A DNA stretch of 12,405 bases, from NCBI GenBank assembly GCA_035705985.1, contig DASSVP010000246.1:1-12405 (forward strand), given 5' to 3'. Position 1 is the first letter of the stretch. The number at the start of each line of letters is the position of its first letter. Below, piece by piece: positions 6,983 through 12,405 of the stretch. The stretch comes from JACVRW01 sp035705985 (GTDB lineage: Bacteria; Actinomycetota; Thermoleophilia; Solirubrobacterales; Thermoleophilaceae). The translations under genes were made by a program, and so were the position numbers. Below the pieces are notes generated by a model that made no database searches, was not told the DNA's origin, and saw nothing but the letters and a program-made list of their open reading frames with translations.

Positions 6983-7821
6983 GCACGGACGGCAACGGCG
7001 ACATCCTCGAGGCGACCGGCGTGACGAAGGTCTTCGGCGGCCTGGTCGCGGTCGAGGATGTGTCCTTCGCGATCCCGCACGGGCGCATCGTCTCGATCAT
7101 CGGGCCGAACGGCGCTGGGAAGACCACCTTCTTCAACATGCTGACCGGCCTCTACAAGCCGACCTTCGGGAGGATCGTCTTCGACGGCCGGGACATCACC
7201 GGACGGCGGCCCGACCGGATCCAGGCGATGGGCGTGTCACGCACGTTCCAGAACATCCGCCTGTTCGCGACCATGAGCGCGCTCGAGAACGTGATGGTGG
7301 GCCAGCACGCGCGCATGAAGGCCGGTCTGTTCGGATCGATCATCCGGACGCCGGGCGTGCGCAAGGAGGAGAAGCGGGTCGCGGCGAAGGCGCGCGAGGA
7401 GCTCCGCTACGTGGGCCTCGGCGACGAGCTGCACGGGCAGATGTCCGTGAACCTCTCGTACGGCGATCAGCGCCGGCTCGAGATCGCGCGCGCGCTCGCG
7501 TCCGACCCGAAGGTGCTGCTGCTCGACGAGCCCACGGCCGGCATGAACCCGCAGGAGTCGAAGGCGCTCACCGACTTCATGCGGAAGCTGCGCGACGAGC
7601 GCGACATCAGCGTGCTGCTGATCGAGCACGACATGCAGGTCGTGATGGACGTCTCCGAGCACATCACCGTGCTCGACCACGGCACGAAGATCGCCGAGGG
7701 CACCCCACAGGAGGTGCGGCAGAACCCGCGCGTGATCGAGGCCTATCTCGGCAAGCAGGGCGAGAAGGACGCCGAGAAGGAGCGCGGCGGCGACAGGGAG
7801 GGGCGCGATGGCTCTTCTTGA
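6979..7821 (+). CDS. livG: Branched-chain amino-acid-type ABC transporter ATP-binding protein, LivG subunit
   Basis: A 280-aa cytoplasmic ATPase, one of the two that power the LivHM channel. All ABC motifs are intact: Walker A GPNGAGKT (42-49), Q-loop Gln91 (SRTFQNIRLF), signature LSYGDQRRLE (159-168), Walker B VLLLDEP (179-185) with catalytic Glu184, and switch His217 (LLIEHDM). The signature has LSYGD rather than LSGGQ, which is typical of LivG. The C-terminal AYLG is the LivG/LivF family end, followed here by a highly charged 20-residue tail rich in Lys, Glu, Arg and Gly. Start ATG overlaps the livM stop (ATGA). The 3' end overlaps livF by 14 bp. Confidence 0.95.
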   Translation: MSTDGNGDILEATGVTKVFGGLVAVEDVSFAIPHGRIVSIIGPNGAGKTTFFNMLTGLYKPTFGRIVFDGRDITGRRPDRIQAMGVSRTFQNIRLFATMSALENVMVGQHARMKAGLFGSIIRTPGVRKEEKRVAAKAREELRYVGLGDELHGQMSVNLSYGDQRRLEIARALASDPKVLLLDEPTAGMNPQESKALTDFMRKLRDERDISVLLIEHDMQVVMDVSEHITVLDHGTKIAEGTPQEVRQNPRVIEAYLGKQGEKDAEKERGGDREGRDGSS

Positions 7822-8518
7822 GGTCAAGGACGTCCACACCTTCTACGGGAACATCGAGGCCCTGAAGGGCATCTCGATCGAGGTCGAGGAGGGCGAGTGC
7901 GTCACGCTGATCGGCTCCAACGGCGCCGGGAAGTCCACGACGCTCCGGTCCATTTCCGGTCTCACGCCGCCGCGTCAGGGATCGATTCGGTTCAGCGGGC
8001 GGGAGATCACGGAGACGCCTCCGCAGGAGATCGTCTCGATGGGGGTGTCCCAGTCGCCCGAGGGCCGGCACGTCTTCCCGCGCATGAGCGTGCAGGAGAA
8101 CCTGCTGCTGGGCGCGTACCTGCGGAAGGACGCGGACGGGATCCAGAGCGACCTCGACCGGGTCTATGCACTCTTCCCGCGCCTGAAGGAGCGCGAGCGC
8201 CAGAAGGGGGGCACGATGTCGGGCGGCGAGCAGCAGATGCTCGCCATCGGACGAGCGCTCATGGCGCGCCCGGAGCTGCTGCTCCTTGACGAGCCGTCGA
8301 TGGGGATCGCGCCGATCCTCGTGGAACGGATCTACGAGACGATCGCGGAGATCAACCGTCAGGGCACGACCATCCTGCTCGTGGAGCAGAACGCCAACTT
8401 CGCGCTGGACGTGTCGAGCCGCGGCTACGTCCTCGAGACCGGCAAGGTCACGGTGACCGACAAGTCGTCGGCGCTGCGTGAGAATCCCGAAGTCCAGCGT
8501 GCGTACCTGGGGGCCTGA
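7808..8518 (+). CDS. livF: Branched-chain amino-acid-type ABC transporter ATP-binding protein, LivF subunit
   Basis: A 236-aa cytoplasmic ATPase that pairs with LivG. Walker A GSNGAGKS (36-43), Q-loop Gln82 (SQSPEGRHVFP), signature MSGGEQQ (137-143), Walker B LLLLDEP (157-163) with Glu162. The switch position reads LVEQNAN, with Gln194 where most ABC ATPases have His. This substitution is normal for LivF, and means one catalytic site of the heterodimer is atypical, rather than a defect here. Terminal AYLGA is the family end. The ATG at 7808 has GGGAGG about 6 bp upstream, inside the livG 3' end. The next gene starts 3 bp after the stop. Confidence 0.95.
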   Translation: MALLEVKDVHTFYGNIEALKGISIEVEEGECVTLIGSNGAGKSTTLRSISGLTPPRQGSIRFSGREITETPPQEIVSMGVSQSPEGRHVFPRMSVQENLLLGAYLRKDADGIQSDLDRVYALFPRLKERERQKGGTMSGGEQQMLAIGRALMARPELLLLDEPSMGIAPILVERIYETIAEINRQGTTILLVEQNANFALDVSSRGYVLETGKVTVTDKSSALRENPEVQRAYLGA

Positions 8519-8521
8519 GAG

Positions 8522-8980
8522 ATGTCACTGGCAGTCATCGGAACCGCCGCGCTCTGGCTCACGTTCGTGTGGCTCGGCTCCGCGATCCTGGCCTCGATGT
8601 TCTCGAGCGCGAAGGGCTACGGCGAGAACTGGGGGCTCGTGACCGGCGCGATCCTGTCGCTCGCCGGCGCGTTCGTCTGGGCGGTCTGGCCGCCGCGCGA
8701 GATCTCCCGCTGGAAGCTCCACGAGGGGCTGTCGAGCACGGCCCGGACGGCATTGATCGTGGTCGAGGTCGTGCTCGTCGCCATCCTGGTCTACGTGGTT
8801 ACGAAGGTGGATGCCAGCGGCACGGGCCAGATCGGCCTGATCGTCGCGGGGATCATGGTGCTTCTGGTGGCGGCCGCGCTGGTCTACGTCATCGACATCC
8901 AGCGCGCCACCGGCGGCAAGACCATGGCCGAGCTGCGCACCGAGCGCCAGGTGCTCGACTCGCCGAGCCAGCCGAGCTAG
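8522..8980 (+). CDS. Four-helix membrane protein at the end of the liv operon, unknown function
   Basis: A 152-aa protein beginning 3 bp after the livF stop, so almost certainly part of the liv transcript. Four hydrophobic helices are visible: about 3-25, 37-55, 75-94 and 103-125. The first pair has the form AILASMFSSAKGYGENWG followed by a Gly-rich helix and VWPPRE. This resembles a motif in many small membrane proteins in which a short cytoplasmic Lys-Gly turn joins two helices. The C-terminus (126-152) is polar. No catalytic motif is visible and I do not recognise a family with confidence. Operon position suggests an accessory to the transporter, but it could be an unrelated passenger. Its TAG shares the CTAG tetranucleotide with the stop of the convergent epimerase gene. 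Confidence 0.8.
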   Translation: MSLAVIGTAALWLTFVWLGSAILASMFSSAKGYGENWGLVTGAILSLAGAFVWAVWPPREISRWKLHEGLSSTARTALIVVEVVLVAILVYVVTKVDASGTGQIGLIVAGIMVLLVAAALVYVIDIQRATGGKTMAELRTERQVLDSPSQPS

Positions 8981-9854
8981 CGCCCGGTCGCGTCCCGGAG
9001 CGCGGCCTCGAGGTCGCGCTGCTTGAAGTCGTAGCCGAGCTCGGTGAGGCGGGCCGGCACGGCGCGCTGCCCGGTGATCACGATCTCGGCCATCTGGCCA
9101 TAGAGGGCCTTCACTGCGAGCGCCGGAACGGGCGCGACGGCCGGGCGCCGCAGGGCGCGGCCTAGCGCTTTCGAGAGCTCCGTGTTCGTGGCGGGCTCGG
9201 GCGCGGTGAGGTTGATCGGGCCGCTTGCCGCGGGTGTGTCGAGCTCGAACAGGATCGCCCCGACCACGTCGTCCAGGTGGATCCAGGGGACGTACTGCTT
9301 CCCGCCGGCCACGGGGCCGCCGACGCCGGCCTTGAAGAACGGGAGCATCTTGGCGAGCGCGCCGCCGGAGGGGGAGAGCACGACGCCGGTGCGGTTCAGC
9401 ACAACGCGCATGCCGAGCTCCTCGGCGCGACGGGCCTCCGCCTCCCACTCGACGGTGAGCATGGCGAGGAAGTCGTCGCCGGCCGGGGCAGACTCGTCGA
9501 GCGGCTCGTCGCCGCGGTGGCCGTACCAGCCGGCGCCCGACCCGGAGATGAGGACGCCGGGCCGCTCCGCCTCGGGCAGCTCGGCGAGCGCGCTTACGAG
9601 GTTGCGCGTGGAGAGGATGCGCGACTCGCGGATCTCGCGCCTGGCGTCGTCGCTCCAGCGCTGCGCGATGGGCTCGCCGAGCAGGTGCACGACGGCATCG
9701 CGCCCGCGGATCACGTCAGGCGGCGGGCCGGCGGCCTTGGGATCCGACCAGTTGGTGGACCGCGACAGCTCGGTTACCTCGTCGCCGCGCGCCGACAGCG
9801 CGCCTGCGACCGCTCGTCCGATCAGGCCGGTGGCGCCGGTGACGGCGACGCGCA

Positions 9855-9855
<1 letters not shown>
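8977..9855 (-). CDS. TIGR01777-family NAD(P)-binding epimerase/SDR (YfcH/SDR39U1-like)
   Basis: A 292-aa cytoplasmic protein of the extended short-chain dehydrogenase/reductase type. The Rossmann start MRVAVTGATGLIGRAV holds the TGxxGxxG dinucleotide loop (6-13). The family motifs are clear: HLLGEPIAQRWSDDARREI (57-75), ISGSGAGWYGHRGDEPLDE (103-121), RTGVVLSPSGGALAKMLPFF (155-174) and YVPWIHLDDVVGAI (188-201). The C-terminal part (about 240-288, LAVKALYGQMAEIVITGQRA and LTELGYDFK) matches the DUF1731-like tail of this family. The physiological substrate of the family is not known to me. The ATG overlaps the malic enzyme TGA by one base, so it is the second gene of a two-gene unit. It ends in a stop shared with the convergent liv-operon gene, leaving no room for a terminator. 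Confidence 0.92.
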
Positions 9856-11327
<1,472 letters not shown>

Positions 11328-11334
11328 CTGCCTG

Positions 11335-11340
11335 ATCATA
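11335..11340 (-). promoter_or_regulatory. Candidate -10 element (TATGAT) for leaderless malic enzyme transcription
   Basis: On the minus strand TATGAT (5 of 6 matches to TATAAT) is followed by 7 bases and the GTG at 11327. Neither this GTG nor the alternative ATG has a well-placed Shine-Dalgarno. No convincing -35 is visible. Confidence 0.4.
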
Positions 11341-11393
11341 TGGGCGGCCCACGCTCAGCCAGCGAACGACAGCATTGAAGGGGGAGCTTGGGT

Positions 11394-11446
11394 CGGAAGC
11401 GTCCTGCCTGGTGCGTCCCAGGGAAGCCTTAACCAGGACGCTTCCG
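11394..11446. repeat. Perfect 13-bp inverted repeat in the malic enzyme/polA divergent region
   Basis: CGGAAGCGTCCTG (11394-11406) recurs as its exact reverse complement at 11434-11446. The 27-base interior holds a smaller hairpin, CCTGG (11407-11411) with CCAGG (11418-11422). The element lies upstream of both candidate promoters: about 54 bp from the malic enzyme -10 and 38 bp from the polA -10. It could be an operator for a dimeric regulator, an intergenic repeat family member, or a structured small RNA. The sequence shows the pairing only. Confidence 0.8.
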
Positions 11447-11456
11447 GGGGAACCGC

Positions 11457-11476
11457 GGCGGCCGGGCGCGGCCGCC
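11457..11476. repeat. 7-bp GC inverted repeat just upstream of the polA -10
   Basis: GGCGGCC (11457-11463) and GGCCGCC (11470-11476) around GGGCGC. It occupies the place where a polA -35 element would sit (8 bp before TAGGGT), so a bound protein here could block the promoter. In DNA this GC-rich the structure may also be chance. Confidence 0.4.
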
Positions 11477-11484
11477 CCCGTCGA

Positions 11485-11490
11485 TAGGGT
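11485..11490 (+). promoter_or_regulatory. Candidate -10 element (TAGGGT) for leaderless polA transcription
   Basis: TAGGGT is followed by 6 bases and the GTG start at 11497. The first three bases are an in-frame TAG, so translation cannot begin further upstream, and there is no Shine-Dalgarno between them. A transcript starting at or next to the GTG fits best. No good -35 is seen. Confidence 0.45.
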
Positions 11491-11496
11491 TGGCTC

Positions 11497-12405
11497 GTGC
11501 CTCCCGAGACGTCGAAGGAGCTGTTCCTGATCGACGGGAACAGCCTCGTCTATCGCGCTTTTTTCGCGCTCCCGGAGTCGATCGCGACCTCCAAGGGGCA
11601 GCCCACGAACGCGATTTTCGGCTTCGCCTCGATGCTCGTGAAGATCATCTCCGAGTACGGCGTGAAGCCCACGCTGGTGGTCTGGGACGCCGGCATGTCG
11701 GGCCGCAAGGAGGTCTACGAGGAGTACAAGGGCCAGCGCGACTCGAAGCCCGACCTGCTCGCGGAGCAGTGGCCGCACATGCAGCCGCTCGTGGACGCCT
11801 TCGGCTACGAGAACGTGCGCGTGGAGGGCTTCGAGGCCGACGACGTGATCGCCACGATCGCCGACCGCGCGAAGGAGCAGGGCTACGAGGTGATGGTCGT
11901 GACCGGCGACCGCGACCTGTTCCAGCTCATCCAGCCCGGTGTGCGCGTGATGGCCACGAGCCGCGGCATAACTGAGACGAAGGTCTACGACCACGACGCC
12001 GTGGTGGACCGCTACGGCATCGCACCCGACCTGATCCCCGACTTCGTGGGCCTCAAGGGCGACACCTCGGACAACATCCCCGGCGTCCCCGGCATCGGCG
12101 AGAAGACCGCCTCGCAGCTGCTCCAGGAGCACGGCTCGCTCGAGGGCGTCCTGGGCAGCATCGACAAGATCTCGGGCGCCAAGCGCAAGGAGAACCTGAC
12201 CAACCACGCCGAGGACGCGCGCGTCTCGAAGGAGCTCGCCACCGCCATCCGCGACGTTCCCGTGGAGATCGATCTCGAGGCGTGCGTTGCGAACGCCCCC
12301 GACCGCGTCGGTCTGCGTGAGATGTTCCGGCGCTGGGAGCTGCGCGATCCCCTGCGGCGCCTCGAGGAGTTCCTCGGGGAGGAGGGGGCGGCCCCCGCCG
12401 AGCGC
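11497..12405 (+). CDS. polA: DNA polymerase I, N-terminal 5'-3' exonuclease part (3' end outside window)
   Basis: 303 codons are open to the right edge with no stop. Pol I fills gaps and removes RNA primers in replication and repair; the visible part is its 5' nuclease (flap endonuclease) domain. Metal-site acidic residues are in place: Asp13 (LFLIDGNSLVYRAFFALP), Asp64 (VVWDAG), Glu113, Asp115 and Asp116 (GFEADDVIAT), Asp138 and Asp140 (VVTGDRDLFQL), Asp189 and Asp192 (GLKGDTSDNIPG). The helix-hairpin-helix DNA-binding motif is GVPGIGEKTA (196-205). The nuclease domain ends near residue 290. The proofreading and polymerase domains, if present, lie beyond the window. The GTG is the only reasonable start: an in-frame TAG lies four codons upstream, and the next ATG would remove Asp13. 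It is divergent from malic enzyme. Confidence 0.96.
   Translation, partial: MPPETSKELFLIDGNSLVYRAFFALPESIATSKGQPTNAIFGFASMLVKIISEYGVKPTLVVWDAGMSGRKEVYEEYKGQRDSKPDLLAEQWPHMQPLVDAFGYENVRVEGFEADDVIATIADRAKEQGYEVMVVTGDRDLFQLIQPGVRVMATSRGITETKVYDHDAVVDRYGIAPDLIPDFVGLKGDTSDNIPGVPGIGEKTASQLLQEHGSLEGVLGSIDKISGAKRKENLTNHAEDARVSKELATAIRDVPVEIDLEACVANAPDRVGLREMFRRWELRDPLRRLEEFLGEEGAAPAER

Noticed and set aside
7808..8518. Missing switch His in LivF (Gln194) as a sign of a broken ATPase
   Set aside because: EQNA at this position is normal for LivF proteins, including E. coli LivF.

Overview
This is a high-GC stretch (roughly two-thirds G+C by eye) with tightly packed genes. Its style suggests an actinomycete-type chromosome, and I would guess class Thermoleophilia. 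The guess rests on the GC content, GTG/TTG starts, very short or overlapping gene junctions, a group III (PPi-type) phosphofructokinase and promoter-like TANNNT hexamers placed for leaderless transcription. The lineage is inference; there is no rRNA or other marker in the window.

Layout, left to right. (1) The 3' end of trpA (1-208), then a 123-bp gap with nested inverted repeats. (2) A rightward cluster: an EamA/DMT-family permease, a SnoaL-like (NTF2-fold) protein and a 66-aa two-helix membrane protein. The first two genes overlap by 88 bp and the last two by 1 bp. (3) A convergent PFK gene on the minus strand whose motifs predict pyrophosphate rather than ATP as phosphoryl donor; a 10-bp GC hairpin separates it from the cluster. 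(4) Divergent from PFK, a complete branched-chain-amino-acid-type ABC importer operon on the plus strand: lipoprotein binding protein, LivH, LivM, LivG, LivF, then a 152-aa four-helix membrane protein of unknown function. From LivH onward the junctions are ATGA overlaps, a 14-bp overlap or a 3-bp gap. A very stable hairpin sits between the binding-protein gene and livH. (5) A minus-strand pair, NAD(P)-malic enzyme with an N-terminal ACT domain followed by a TIGR01777-type SDR epimerase, joined by a 1-bp stop/start overlap. The epimerase stop codon shares a CTAG palindrome with the stop of the last liv-operon gene. (6) A 157- to 169-bp divergent region with a perfect 13-bp inverted repeat and a second 7-bp hairpin. 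(7) The first 303 codons of polA (DNA polymerase I, 5'-3' exonuclease domain), running off the right edge.

How they work together. The genes are mostly housekeeping and central metabolism: tryptophan synthesis, glycolysis with a PPi-type PFK, amino-acid import, C4/C3 interconversion by malic enzyme, and DNA repair/replication. I see no phage, transposon, CRISPR, toxin-antitoxin, tRNA or rRNA features and no convincing previously undescribed system. The points most worth a second look are the recurring TANNNT-N(6-7)-GTG arrangement at three genes, the malic enzyme/polA inverted repeat, the hairpin after the binding-protein gene, and the unknown membrane protein at the end of the liv operon.
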